Position numbers and translations under genes: made by a program. From Planctomycetota bacterium (lineage in GTDB: Bacteria > Planctomycetota > UBA1135 > GCA-002686595): a DNA stretch of 64,000 nt. The DNA lies in assembly GCA_022446815.1 (NCBI GenBank), contig JAKVCD010000001.1, positions 66,740 to 130,739 on the forward strand, written 5' to 3'. The notes below the pieces were generated by a model. The model was not told where the DNA came from. It did not search any database and saw nothing but the letters and a program-made list of their open reading frames with translations. Of the stretch, positions 38,315 through 46,487 are shown piece after piece (position 1 is the stretch's first letter; each line of letters starts with the position of its first letter).

Positions 38315-38623
38315 ATGCATATCCGAAACGAAAACACTCGCCCCAGCAACGAAGCCGCTCGGACCAAGCCCCACGAGATCGACCTCACCAAGTCGAACCG
38401 TGAAGGCATCCAAGACACGGTCGATCGTTCCCGCCAAGCCGACAGCGTGGACCTCTCGAAGGCAGCACATGCCGCCGAGGGACACGTCGGACCTGAGGGA
38501 TCGACTGAGACCGGAGAAGAGCGCGCCCTGCGCCTCGACGCCCTGCGCGCCGAGGTGGAGGCTGGCACCCTGAACTCGCCTGAGCGCGTTCAGAGCGCCG
38601 CCGAGAAGCTGCTAGGGGACTGA
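38315..38623 (+). CDS. flgM: Anti-sigma-28 factor FlgM
   Basis: A 102-residue protein from ATG 38315 with GGAGG 7 nt upstream. The C-terminal half carries the FlgM pattern: a short D-SVDLSKAA motif, then LRLDALRAEVEAGTLNSPE and RVQSAAEKLLGD, which matches the sigma-28-binding helices of FlgM. The N-terminal half is polar and low in hydrophobics, as expected for a protein exported unfolded through the flagellum. It holds FliA inactive until the hook is complete. It stands alone on the plus strand, converging on the fliA operon, and ends at a strong terminator. Confidence 0.82.
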   Translation: MHIRNENTRPSNEAARTKPHEIDLTKSNREGIQDTVDRSRQADSVDLSKAAHAAEGHVGPEGSTETGEERALRLDALRAEVEAGTLNSPERVQSAAEKLLGD

Positions 38624-38678
38624 CGAGAACACAAACGAGTCCCTGCTCCGCCACCGCAACGGAGCGTGGGTATAGATG

Positions 38679-38717
38679 AAGGCAGCGACTCATCGCCGGG
38701 TCGCTGCCTTCTTTTTT
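38679..38717 (+). terminator. Rho-independent terminator of flgM
   Basis: AAGGCAGCGAC pairs with GTCGCTGCCTT (11 bp) around a 10-nt loop and is followed by CTTTTTT on the plus strand, 55 bp after the flgM stop. Confidence 0.9.
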
Positions 38718-38732
38718 CGACTTAGACATAAG

Positions 38733-38773
38733 AGAGCGGCCGAAGACAGCGCTCAGCTGACTTCGGCCGCTCT
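38733..38773 (-). terminator. Terminator-like hairpin at the end of the fliO-fliA operon
   Basis: AGAGCGGCCGAAG and CTTCGGCCGCTCT form a perfect 13-bp stem with a 15-nt loop. It lies 17 bp beyond the stop of the last minus-strand gene and next to the flgM terminator. The minus-strand tail (CTTATGTC) is only weakly T-rich, so termination may be imperfect or partly Rho-dependent. Confidence 0.65.
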
Positions 38774-38790
38774 ATCGAACTGTGGAGCTG

Positions 38791-39417
38791 CTAGAGCAGC
38801 TGTGATAGCTGCCAGGCGGCGAAGCGCGCGAAGCGTCGCGGAGAGAGCAGCGCGAGGTCAGAAGGCTCCGACCCTCTGTGTTCAACAGCCTGTGCGTCTG
38901 TAGCCCAGATCATCAAGCTGTCACGGACGGTCGAGTCGGACGCGTCGAGGTGGACTGATCCAGACCAGATCGCTGCGCCAGTCTCACACGCCACGAGGTC
39001 AAGCTGCACCGCGAGACGCTGAGGCGCGAAGAACTGCGCGTCTGCGAGCGTCCCTACAAAGACGGCGTCCAGCTGGTAGCGCTTCGCGAGCGCGATGATC
39101 GTGCGGGGGTCATACCAGCCGCGACGGTAAGGGTCGCTGCCGGGGATCTCAGCGAGGTCTCCCTCCCCGAGGGAAACGACCTCAAAGGGTGTCGTGCGAG
39201 AGAGCTCGCTCAGGAAGCCCGATTGCACCGGCTCACTCTGCGCGCTCCAGATCTCCTGACCGACGAGGGGCAGCAGACCGACGCGGTGCAGGTCATAGCT
39301 CTCGAAGTCTGTTACGACGCGCGCCGTGGCGAAGAGCTGGGCGTCCTCTCTCGTTGGTGTGCTCGTGCACGCAGAGAGAGCGCAGCACAGCGCTAGGGTC
39401 GCGAGGCGAGCTCTCAC
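38791..39417 (-). CDS. Uncharacterised lipoprotein in the flagellar operon
   Basis: A 208-residue protein with a lipoprotein signal (LATLALCCALSAC). The mature part contains RVGLLPLVGQEIW, TPFEVVSLG and a segment YQLDAVFVGTLADAQFF followed by LAVQLDLVACETGAAIWSG. This order (strand, stress-type loop, AxxVG strand, metabolite-like WSG end) resembles CsgG/LpoB/TolB-N-type outer-membrane lipoproteins, several of which assist flagellar rings or secretion channels. The family is not certain. It overlaps the preceding lipoprotein gene by 4 bp and closes the operon. Confidence 0.7.
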   Translation of the reverse strand: MRARLATLALCCALSACTSTPTREDAQLFATARVVTDFESYDLHRVGLLPLVGQEIWSAQSEPVQSGFLSELSRTTPFEVVSLGEGDLAEIPGSDPYRRGWYDPRTIIALAKRYQLDAVFVGTLADAQFFAPQRLAVQLDLVACETGAAIWSGSVHLDASDSTVRDSLMIWATDAQAVEHRGSEPSDLALLSPRRFARFAAWQLSQLL

Positions 39418-40028
39418 TGCTTAGCTCCTGTGGTGGCCTCGGTGGAAAGGCCGGTCGTGAGCTCATCGCTCTCCACGAGGGCCTTCACCTGAAGTCGCTC
39501 GATGCTCTCTTCGAGGAGGATGCGCTCCGCCTCAAGGCGTGCGATCTGTGCCGTCGTGAGTCGCTCAGCGAGGTCTGTGTTCTCACGCTTCAGGCGGTCT
39601 ATCTCAGCCTGGAACAAGGCGGCGGTGCTGTTGGCTTGACCGAGGTCTGACTCGAGACCGGTGATCTTCGCGCTCAGCGTGTCGATCATCGCACTCTGTC
39701 CCATGACCTCACGGGCTAAGGAGTCGCGCTCATCGACGACATCTTGATAGCGCTCAAGGAGGAACATGCGCGAGCCCTGAGGCTGCGCGTCGCTCTCGTG
39801 GGTAGGCCAGGCGCTCCAGGTCACTTGGCCGGGCTCCGCAGGCTCGACGACGCCCTCGAAAGAGCGCTGCTCCCACGCAGGCGTGGCGGGCGCCCAGGGC
39901 TCGGGCTCAACGACGACCTCGTGGGTCGTGGCAGCGACGGCTTCGGTAGTCGCCTCCTCTTCAACAGCCGGCAGCGAGCAAGCAGCGAAGAGCGAGAGGG
40001 CGGGAAGGGTGCGTATCAATGAGTTCAT
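39414..40028 (-). CDS. Uncharacterised coiled-coil lipoprotein in the flagellar operon
   Basis: A 204-residue protein starting at ATG 40028, which overlaps the stop of the upstream mini-gene (ATGA). A lipoprotein signal (LPALSLFAACS) leads to a Pro/Glu/Thr-rich spacer (~30-85) and then a heptad-rich coiled coil (about residues 95-190, AMIDTLSAKITGLESDL and RLKRENTDLAERLTTAQ). No known family. Operon position and tight coupling suggest an envelope accessory of the flagellum. Confidence 0.7.
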   Translation of the reverse strand: MNSLIRTLPALSLFAACSLPAVEEEATTEAVAATTHEVVVEPEPWAPATPAWEQRSFEGVVEPAEPGQVTWSAWPTHESDAQPQGSRMFLLERYQDVVDERDSLAREVMGQSAMIDTLSAKITGLESDLGQANSTAALFQAEIDRLKRENTDLAERLTTAQIARLEAERILLEESIERLQVKALVESDELTTGLSTEATTGAKQ

Positions 40029-40219
40029 GAGGTGGCCTCCCTCGAGGGGTACTCGAGTTCGATGACAGTGGTTTCTCCACAAGCGCAGGTGACTTCGATG
40101 GCCTGCACTCGCCCTTCGATCTCGTGGACCTTCACGCCCGCTGTCTCGCAGGGCTCGCTCGGGTTCACCACGGGCTCTTCGAGCCGCGCGTCTCCTCTCT
40201 TGATGATCGTGGGGTTCAT
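40025..40219 (-). CDS. 64-residue mini-protein of the flagellar operon
   Basis: ATG 40219 has AGAGGAG 8 nt upstream, which decides the start over the GTG/ATG candidates further up. The protein has no membrane segment. Its second half (IEGRVQAIEVTCACGETTVIELEY) is a compact beta-rich stretch with a C-A-C-G pair that could bind metal together with Cys31. It overlaps the next lipoprotein gene by 4 bp. No family recognised. Confidence 0.65.
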   Translation of the reverse strand: MNPTIIKRGDARLEEPVVNPSEPCETAGVKVHEIEGRVQAIEVTCACGETTVIELEYPSREATS

Positions 40220-40236
40220 AGCTTCGTCTCCTCTCT

Positions 40237-40452
40237 TCAAGCGATCACGTCCAGGCGTCCGCCTGACTCGTCCTCGCTGCGAGGCGCGACATCGCCGCGC
40301 TCGCGTTCGGTGTTAGGGCTCGAACTGCGCTCTCCGCCGCCCTCGAGCTGGAACTCTGCCGCCTCTTCGTCCCTGCGCTTGTTCGCCCCGTCACGCGTCG
40401 CTTGGACGCGCTGAGCGGGAGCAGCCGGTCGTTGGATAGGTGAGCCGTCCAA
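40237..40452 (-). CDS. 71-residue polar mini-protein of the flagellar operon
   Basis: A TTG start at 40452 with GGAGG six bases upstream, embedded in the last codons of fliA. The product is highly polar and probably disordered (Arg, Glu, Ser, Gly rich), with no membrane segment or Cys. Good ribosome-binding site, operon position and spacing support it; the composition is a reason for caution. The alternative frame at 40245-40457 has no such site. Confidence 0.5.
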   Translation of the reverse strand: MDGSPIQRPAAPAQRVQATRDGANKRRDEEAAEFQLEGGGERSSSPNTERERGDVAPRSEDESGGRLDVIA

Positions 40453-40453
40453 G

Positions 40454-41188
40454 TCAAACCTCCACGTCTCCAGCGAGGGGCGCGAGGGTCCGGTTGAGGC
40501 GATAAAGGGCGCGCGTGTGGATCTGGCTCACACGGCTCTCCGTTACCCCCAAGAGCTCGCTGATCTCTCGAAGGAGCAGCTCCTCGGCGTAGTAAAGCGT
40601 GATGACCGACTTCTCTTGCTCCGGGAGCTCAGCGACTGCCGCAGCCAGCGCCTGCAAGAGCTCTTGCCGATCGAGGGCGTCCTCAGGCGCGCTGGCCTTC
40701 GGGTCGCTCAAGAGCTGCCCGAGCTGCGCGGTCTCCCCCTCGTCGATAGATGCCTCCATCGCGGTCTTAGCAGAGGCGAGGACCTCGTCGAGGTCTTCGA
40801 GGGAGATGTCTAGGTGAGCTGCGAGCTCTTCCGGAGTCGGAGGGACGCCGTTGGCTTGCTCGAGCTCAGCGACTGCGCGCTCAACATGACGCACTTTGTC
40901 CCGGCGTCCACGCGGCAAGAAGTCGAGCTTACGGAGCTCGTCGAGCATCGCGCCACGCACGCGGGTGTACGCGTAAGTGGAGAACTTAAGACCCCTGCTC
41001 GGGTCCCATGAGTCAGCTGCGGCGATCAGGCCAAGCATCCCGAAGCCGTAGAGGTCGTCACGATCCACCGAGGAGGGCAGGTCGACGCCTACTCGCCCCA
41101 CGATGTGCTTTAAGAGCGGGATGTGCGCGAGGATCAGGTCCTCACGCTCTGCCTCGCTCAAAGCATGCGTGCTCACACAGCGTTCCAT
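40454..41188 (-). CDS. fliA: Flagellar sigma factor sigma-28 (FliA)
   Basis: A 244-residue sigma-70-family protein from ATG 41188 (a GTG one codon earlier is possible). It has regions 2, 3 and 4 but no region 1: VDRDDLYGFGMLGLIAAAD and FSTYAYTRVRGAMLDELRKLDFLPR are the FliA-type region 2 with the 2.4 helix; TPEELAAHLDISLEDLDEVLA is region 3; LPEQEKSVITLYYAEELLLREISELLGVTESRVSQ, read in parts, is region 4 with its helix-turn-helix. It directs late flagellar transcription and is inhibited by FlgM (38.3 kb). It lies inside the long fliO operon after flhG, the usual place in FlhF/FlhG organisms. Confidence 0.95.
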   Translation of the reverse strand: MERCVSTHALSEAEREDLILAHIPLLKHIVGRVGVDLPSSVDRDDLYGFGMLGLIAAADSWDPSRGLKFSTYAYTRVRGAMLDELRKLDFLPRGRRDKVRHVERAVAELEQANGVPPTPEELAAHLDISLEDLDEVLASAKTAMEASIDEGETAQLGQLLSDPKASAPEDALDRQELLQALAAAVAELPEQEKSVITLYYAEELLLREISELLGVTESRVSQIHTRALYRLNRTLAPLAGDVEV

Positions 41189-41217
41189 CACGGCTGCTCC
41201 GGTCTACAGCGAGGGCG

Positions 41218-41463
41218 CTAGCGCCCGGCTGCGTCGGCCTCCTCTTGAGGACGCTCGAAGAGCTCGAGCATGGTCTTGACGAAGTAGAAGATCGCTCTCA
41301 GGACGAGGACGCTCACGATCCCACGGATACAAGCCGTCGAGAGAGAGACCCCCCTCAAGAGAGAAACAAAGGCGGCGAAGGCCCCTGCGGCGACCGCCGC
41401 ATGGCCTCCTAGTGCGCCCCACTGGATAGATAGAGCCTGCATATCGCGGTTTTTTTCGACCAT
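41218..41463 (-). CDS. 81-residue membrane protein between flhG and fliA
   Basis: ATG 41463 with AAGGA about 10 nt upstream. The product has two hydrophobic stretches (AAVAAGAFAAFVSLL, and ACIRGIVSVLVLRAIFYFV) and a charged, Glu-rich C-terminus (LELFERPQEEADAAGR). Small membrane proteins are often found between flhG and fliA; no family name is assigned. Gaps to both neighbours are under 30 bp. Confidence 0.7.
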   Translation of the reverse strand: MVEKNRDMQALSIQWGALGGHAAVAAGAFAAFVSLLRGVSLSTACIRGIVSVLVLRAIFYFVKTMLELFERPQEEADAAGR

Positions 41464-41485
41464 TTCTGAGTTTTCCTTGAGTCCT

Positions 41486-42286
41486 TCAGGCCCCCTCGCA
41501 GACGAGCTCTCTCGTGTTGGGGTCGACCAGGGAGGCGAGGTCCCCGACACATCGGGCGGCCAGGCCCTCTGGGGCAGCCTCGACGAAGGCCGCCTGTGCT
41601 GAGGCGGCGCCTCTTACGTCCTGTGAGTCAGGGATCCAGCCCATCATGCGTGGTGAGCGGCAGAGGAAGCGCTCGCTCACGCGACGCAGCCGCTGGTTCG
41701 TGGCTTGCGCCTCTTCACGGCTAGGAGCGAGGTTCACGACTAGGTCCGGGGTAGGGACCTCTAGGTCTTCGCGCAGCGCATAAGCATCGAGGGCCTTCAA
41801 GAGCCCGTAGGCATCCGTAAGAGCGGGGCCTTCTCCGGTGGTGACGAGCAGCACACGGTCAGCGGCAGCTGCGAAGCCGAGGACATCACCGCCGATACCC
41901 GCTGCGCCGTCGCAGAGGATCACGTCGTAGCCAGCACCTACCTCTCGCAGCCCTTGTAAGAGCTGCTCCCTCCGACCCTTGTCTGAGTCACCCCAACCGA
42001 GCTCGCCTGAGCCGCCTGCGATGAGGTGGACTCCGGAGGGGCCGGTCGAGACGCAGTCAGCGAACTCTACTCGCCCGCTGATAGCGTCTACGAGGGTGTG
42101 ATGGGTGGGGACGCGCAGCATCACGTCCGCGTTAGCGAGCCCGAGGTCTAGGTCGCACAAAAGGACCTTACGTCCGCGGCGCGCGAGCTCGACGGCTAGG
42201 TTCACAGTGACCGTGCTCTTACCAACCCCTCCCTTCCCGCCGGTCACATACCAGAGGGCCGGCTTGATCTCAGCTGAGCTCTTCAT
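41486..42286 (-). CDS. flhG: MinD-like ATPase FlhG (YlxH)
   Basis: A 266-residue ParA/MinD-family ATPase. The deviant Walker A is GGKGGVGKST (residues 16-25), Walker A' and switch regions follow (LLCDLDLGLANADVML, DVILCDGAAGIGGDVLGF), and the C-terminal part is RMMGWIPDSQDVRGA. FlhG works with FlhF to set number and place of flagella. It overlaps flhF by 4 bp. Order flhA-flhF-flhG-(small)-fliA matches many polar flagellates. Confidence 0.93.
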   Translation of the reverse strand: MKSSAEIKPALWYVTGGKGGVGKSTVTVNLAVELARRGRKVLLCDLDLGLANADVMLRVPTHHTLVDAISGRVEFADCVSTGPSGVHLIAGGSGELGWGDSDKGRREQLLQGLREVGAGYDVILCDGAAGIGGDVLGFAAAADRVLLVTTGEGPALTDAYGLLKALDAYALREDLEVPTPDLVVNLAPSREEAQATNQRLRRVSERFLCRSPRMMGWIPDSQDVRGAASAQAAFVEAAPEGLAARCVGDLASLVDPNTRELVCEGA

Positions 42287-43275
42287 GACACCCTCCCCAT
42301 CAGGAAGAGGTCCGCGAAGCTGTCCGGCGTCGCCCGCACGAGATCACGGGCGAGGTCGCTCCCTGCGGAGAGGAAGGCGATGGGCAAGCTCTCTTCGCAG
42401 ATCGCCTCAAGGACTCTGGCGGGCCGCCGGGTCTCGTCCAGCTTCGTCACGACGCAGCCACCCACAGGGAGGACGCTGGCCGCCTCGAAGAGCGCAGCCC
42501 AGCTGTCAGCCTGCTGGTTTGCGCCGAGGACGAGCTGAACATCGAGCACAGCTCCTGAGTTGGCGAGGGCTCCTTCTAGCTCCACAAGACGCGCCACGTC
42601 AGCGTCTACATCTCCAGTCGTGTCTAAGAGGACAGCCTCGGGCCCGGGGGCGCCGAGCGCCTGAGCAGAGAGAGATACGCCGGGCGAGATGAGCTTCACA
42701 TCAGCGCCCAGGAGCGCGCCGTGCGCCTCAAGAGGAGCGGTCGCTCCCACGCGGCCATCGGTGAAGCCAGCGAGTTGAACGCGCCTGCCAGCGCGGACGA
42801 GCCGCGCGCTGAGCTTGGATAAGCTGAGGGTCTTGCCTGCGCCAGAGTGACCGAGCATCGCGAGGACGCGTGTCTTACCAGGCAGCTTCGGGAGCTTGGC
42901 GACCTGGATCCGCGCACCTAACACCTCTGCAGCCGCGTCGAGAGGGTGCCTCCCCTCATAGCTCGCGGCCTCTTGCCACGCCGCGGCGGCGAAGCCGAGG
43001 GTGCAGCCGTGTCCGATCAACCGCTCTTCGACCTCAGAGGTCTCTGCGGTTGTCACGGTCTCATCGCTGCGCGCGACGTCCTTGAAGAGCTCGTCAGCCC
43101 GCTTTCGCATGCGCTCTAACTCAGAGTGGCTCGCGGGCGCGGTCGTCGTGACCGCGAGGGCGACACCCCCCGTAGCCTCGCTCTGTCCGAGCACCACCGC
43201 GCCGGCGCCGTGCACCTCTTGGGCGCGCTCAAGCGCCTCTCGTATGTTCCTACCTGTGATCTTGTGAACGTTCAT
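42283..43275 (-). CDS. flhF: SRP-type GTPase FlhF
   Basis: A 330-residue protein. The N-terminal ~110 residues (MNVHKITGRNIREALERAQ) are the basic/variable FlhF domain, followed by the NG domain with G1 GHSGAGKTLSLSKL, the GFTDGRVGATAPLEAHGAL stretch, G3-like LLDTTGDVDAD and G4 VVTKLDETRR. The G1 loop is GHSGAGKT instead of the usual GPTGVGKT. FlhF recruits early flagellar proteins to the correct site. It starts 4 bp after the flhA stop. Confidence 0.92.
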   Translation of the reverse strand: MNVHKITGRNIREALERAQEVHGAGAVVLGQSEATGGVALAVTTTAPASHSELERMRKRADELFKDVARSDETVTTAETSEVEERLIGHGCTLGFAAAAWQEAASYEGRHPLDAAAEVLGARIQVAKLPKLPGKTRVLAMLGHSGAGKTLSLSKLSARLVRAGRRVQLAGFTDGRVGATAPLEAHGALLGADVKLISPGVSLSAQALGAPGPEAVLLDTTGDVDADVARLVELEGALANSGAVLDVQLVLGANQQADSWAALFEAASVLPVGGCVVTKLDETRRPARVLEAICEESLPIAFLSAGSDLARDLVRATPDSFADLFLMGRVS

Positions 43276-43279
43276 TTCT

Positions 43280-45376
43280 TTAGGCCTCCATCTTCACGAC
43301 GGCAGCGGTCTCGACGGAGCGCGCCGCCACGACTTCGCTGTAGGACAACACCGCGACCCTCGGGAGGGAGGCTCGCACGAGCTCACCGACGAAGCGGCGA
43401 ACGTTGGAGCGGACCAAGAGGACGACGTCCTTGCCGTTCTTGGTGGCTTGAGAGATCTGGTCGCCGATCTCCTCGACGAGCTGCTGCAGCCACGCAGGGC
43501 TGACGACGCCTGCACTGGCGTCATGAGCGCCGCCTACAGCGCTCGCGAGGCCAGCCTCAACGTCGGGGTCGAGGGTCACAGCGTGGACTACACCGCCGTT
43601 GTCGGCGTACTGCTCACACAGGGCTCGGCCGAGGCGCTGCCGGACGAGCTCGGTGAGGGTCTCAGGGTCCTTCGTGCGGGACACGTTGTCAGCGAGCACC
43701 TCGAGGATCGTCGGCATGCTGCGCAGGCTCACGTCCTCTCGCAGAAGGTTGCGCAAGACCTGCTGCACCTCGCCGTAACCCATCTTGTCCGGGATCAGCT
43801 CCTCGACGACGCTCGGGGCGCTCTTGCGCGCGCTCTCAACGAGCTCCTTCGCGTCGTCACGGTTCAAGAGCTCTGGCAGGGAGGTACGGAAGCTCTCAGA
43901 GAGGTGCGTCACGATGACGCTGACAGGGTCGATCACGGTGTAGCCGGAGAGCTCTGCGTTCTCGCGCTGCGCCTCACCAATCCACCAAGCAGGGAGCCCG
44001 AAGGCAGGGTCTGTGGTCTCGACGCCGTGGATCTTTCCGTTAGCGGTGCCGCTGTCCATCGCGAGGAACTGACCGGGCTCGACCTCTCCGCGCGCGACCT
44101 CATGACCACCGACTAGGAGCCTGTAAGCAGAGGCTCCGAGGCGGACGTTGTCCTTGATGCGCACAGGAGGTAGCACGACGCCCTCGCTCAAGGCGAAGCG
44201 ACGTCGCAGCTGACTGACGTGATCGAGCACGCCCCCACCAGCGGGATCAGAGACGAGCGGGATCAAGCGATAGCCCACCTCGAGTGAGAGGCGGTCGACG
44301 TGCAAGAGCTCGTCCACATCATCCTCTTCCGTCTGGGCTTCCTCCTCTGTGACCAGAGCCGCCTCGACCTCAGACTCGAGGGCGCCCTCCGGCAAGTCCT
44401 TGGTGTTCCTCCAGGTCAAGACGAGGACGGTGCTGAGCATGAAGAAAGGCAGGCGAGGCATGCCGGGCAGGCAGCCGATGACGAAGAGCATCCCGGCGGC
44501 GATGAGCGTAGCCTTGGGGCGCCCTGCGACCTGGCCGATCAAGTTGTGGCCGAGGCTCTTCGCCTCCGAGTTCTTGGTGACGAGGACGCCGGCTGCGGTC
44601 GAGATGAAGAGCGCCGGGATCTGACTCACGAGCCCGTCACCGATAGTGAGCTTGCTGTATGTCTCCCCCGCCTCTGCGAGGCCCATCCCGTTCGTCATTG
44701 CGATCGCCACCCCTCCGATGAGGTTCAGCGCGGTGATGATGAGGCCGGCGATCGCGTCTCCACGGACGAACTTGCTCGCGCCGTCCATAGCGCCGAAGAA
44801 CTCAGCCTCACTGGCGACCTTCTTGCGACGCTCCTTCGCCTCGCTGGCGTCTATGAGCCCAGAGTTGAGGTCAGCGTCGATCGCCATCTGCTTGCCAGGC
44901 ATCGCGTCCAGGACGAAGCGCGCCGCGACCTCGGAGATCCGGCCTGAGCCCTTCGTGATCACGACGAACTGAATGATGATCAAGACCAAGAAGACCACGA
45001 GGCCCACGGTCAGGTTATCTCCCGTCACATAGTCGCCGAAGGCGGTGATGATGTGCCCAGCCTCTCCCCCAGACAGGATCAAGCGCGTCGAGGCCACGTT
45101 GAGCCCCAAGCGGAAGAGCGTGGCGAAGAGCAGGATTGTCGGAAAGGTCGAGAGCTCTGTCGCCCCCCGCGCGTTCATCGTCACCATCAAGAGCAAGATG
45201 GAGATCGTGATGTTCGTCGCGAGCAGAAGGTCTAGCGCGAGCGGCGAGATCGGCGTGATGAGGGTCACGAGGAGCCCGAGGACTCCGATCCCCATCGCCC
45301 AGTCGGCGTAGCGCTTCAGCGCGCCGCCAGCGGCGTCGAGTCCCCCGTTCGGGGCAGTGCTTTGGTTTGCTTGCAT
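43280..45376 (-). CDS. flhA: Flagellar export gate protein FlhA
   Basis: A 698-residue protein. The N-terminal ~330 residues hold eight membrane segments and the FHIPEP signature region (VLIIIQFVVITKGSGRISE; KQMAIDADLNSGLIDASEA; EFFGAMDGASKFVRGDAI). The C-terminal ~350 residues are the cytosolic ring domain (RLSLEVGYRLIPLVSDP onward; VTHLSESFRTSLPELLNRD). FlhA is the main gate and chaperone-docking protein of the flagellar type III export apparatus. Standard length. Confidence 0.97.
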   Translation of the reverse strand: MQANQSTAPNGGLDAAGGALKRYADWAMGIGVLGLLVTLITPISPLALDLLLATNITISILLLMVTMNARGATELSTFPTILLFATLFRLGLNVASTRLILSGGEAGHIITAFGDYVTGDNLTVGLVVFLVLIIIQFVVITKGSGRISEVAARFVLDAMPGKQMAIDADLNSGLIDASEAKERRKKVASEAEFFGAMDGASKFVRGDAIAGLIITALNLIGGVAIAMTNGMGLAEAGETYSKLTIGDGLVSQIPALFISTAAGVLVTKNSEAKSLGHNLIGQVAGRPKATLIAAGMLFVIGCLPGMPRLPFFMLSTVLVLTWRNTKDLPEGALESEVEAALVTEEEAQTEEDDVDELLHVDRLSLEVGYRLIPLVSDPAGGGVLDHVSQLRRRFALSEGVVLPPVRIKDNVRLGASAYRLLVGGHEVARGEVEPGQFLAMDSGTANGKIHGVETTDPAFGLPAWWIGEAQRENAELSGYTVIDPVSVIVTHLSESFRTSLPELLNRDDAKELVESARKSAPSVVEELIPDKMGYGEVQQVLRNLLREDVSLRSMPTILEVLADNVSRTKDPETLTELVRQRLGRALCEQYADNGGVVHAVTLDPDVEAGLASAVGGAHDASAGVVSPAWLQQLVEEIGDQISQATKNGKDVVLLVRSNVRRFVGELVRASLPRVAVLSYSEVVAARSVETAAVVKMEA

Positions 45377-45395
45377 AGTTCAGTCTCTAGAGGAG

Positions 45396-46487
45396 TCAGG
45401 CTCCGACAGTGCGTCGATCGACGCGGTAGACGTAGGCGAGGACAGCTGCGACGGCCTCGAAGAGATCAGCGGGTACCTCATCTCCGATCTCTGTGCGCGC
45501 GTGCAGAGCGCGCGCGAGCGGGCGGTCCTCAAAGAGGGTCACGCCGGCATCCGCTGCGACCTTCTTGATGCGCTGCGCCACGGCGTCGAAGCCCTTTGCG
45601 ACGACCTTCGGAGCGCCGCCGTCTGCTGAGTCTCGGTCGTACTGCAGCGCGACGGCGTAGTGGGTAGGGTTGGTGACGACGACGGTCGCGTTCGGGACAT
45701 CAGCCATCATCCTGCGGCTGGCGACGTCACGTTGGATCTGGCGCACACGCGCCTTCAGGTGAGGGTCACCCTCGGTGTTCTTCATCTCTTGCTTCACCTC
45801 TTCGCGCGTCATGCGGAGGTCCTTCGAGTGCTGGCTACGCTGAAAGACCAAGTCGATGAGGCCGAGGGCGAGGATCGCGATCAGCGCGCCAGCGACGCAG
45901 CGCACCAGGATCGCCCCCACCATCTGCATTGCGGGGCCGAGCTCTGCGCCGGCGAGGGCGCTGACCTTCGGCGCTTGTAGCCACGCTAGGACGCCGATCG
46001 TCGCCATGACTACGAGCACCTTTGCGAGCGCCATCGTCGCGCGGACAACGCTGCGCGCGCTGAAGAGGCGCGTCATCCCTTTAGCTGGATTGAGCTTGGA
46101 GGGGTCCATCGAGACCGCCTTAGGCGCGAACTGCAGACCCGCTTGTCCATAGCCGACGAGCGCGGCGACCGCGAGCGCCGGGAGGATGACCAAGAAGAAC
46201 TCAGAAGAGACCCCTCGGATGGAGTCTGTGATGAGGGCAGCGGCTGAGTCGCTCTCGAGGGTCAAGAGGCCCTTAGAGCTGACGCCCTCAATGGAGGCCG
46301 CGACCATCGCGCCGACAGCCTGAGCCAAGAACCCACCCAAGATCAGGAGGCTCCCAGCGACCGCGATGAGCGACATGGCCGAGACCGCTTCCGTCGAGAG
46401 CGCGACTTGCCCCTTCTCGCGAGCCTCACGGAGGCGCTGAGGGGTCGCCTCTTCAGTCTTCTGTTGCTTGTCCGGTTGCTCAGCCAC
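45396..46487 (-). CDS. flhB: Flagellar export switch protein FlhB
   Basis: A 363-residue protein. The N-terminus (EQPDKQQKTEEATPQRLREA) is the conserved FlhB leader; four membrane helices follow; the cytosolic C-domain contains the autocleavage motif in VVVTNPTHYAVAL and a type III switch tail (PLARALHARTEIGDEVPADL). It sets the change from rod/hook to filament export. Its ATG overlaps the fliR stop. Confidence 0.96.
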   Translation of the reverse strand: MAEQPDKQQKTEEATPQRLREAREKGQVALSTEAVSAMSLIAVAGSLLILGGFLAQAVGAMVAASIEGVSSKGLLTLESDSAAALITDSIRGVSSEFFLVILPALAVAALVGYGQAGLQFAPKAVSMDPSKLNPAKGMTRLFSARSVVRATMALAKVLVVMATIGVLAWLQAPKVSALAGAELGPAMQMVGAILVRCVAGALIAILALGLIDLVFQRSQHSKDLRMTREEVKQEMKNTEGDPHLKARVRQIQRDVASRRMMADVPNATVVVTNPTHYAVALQYDRDSADGGAPKVVAKGFDAVAQRIKKVAADAGVTLFEDRPLARALHARTEIGDEVPADLFEAVAAVLAYVYRVDRRTVGA

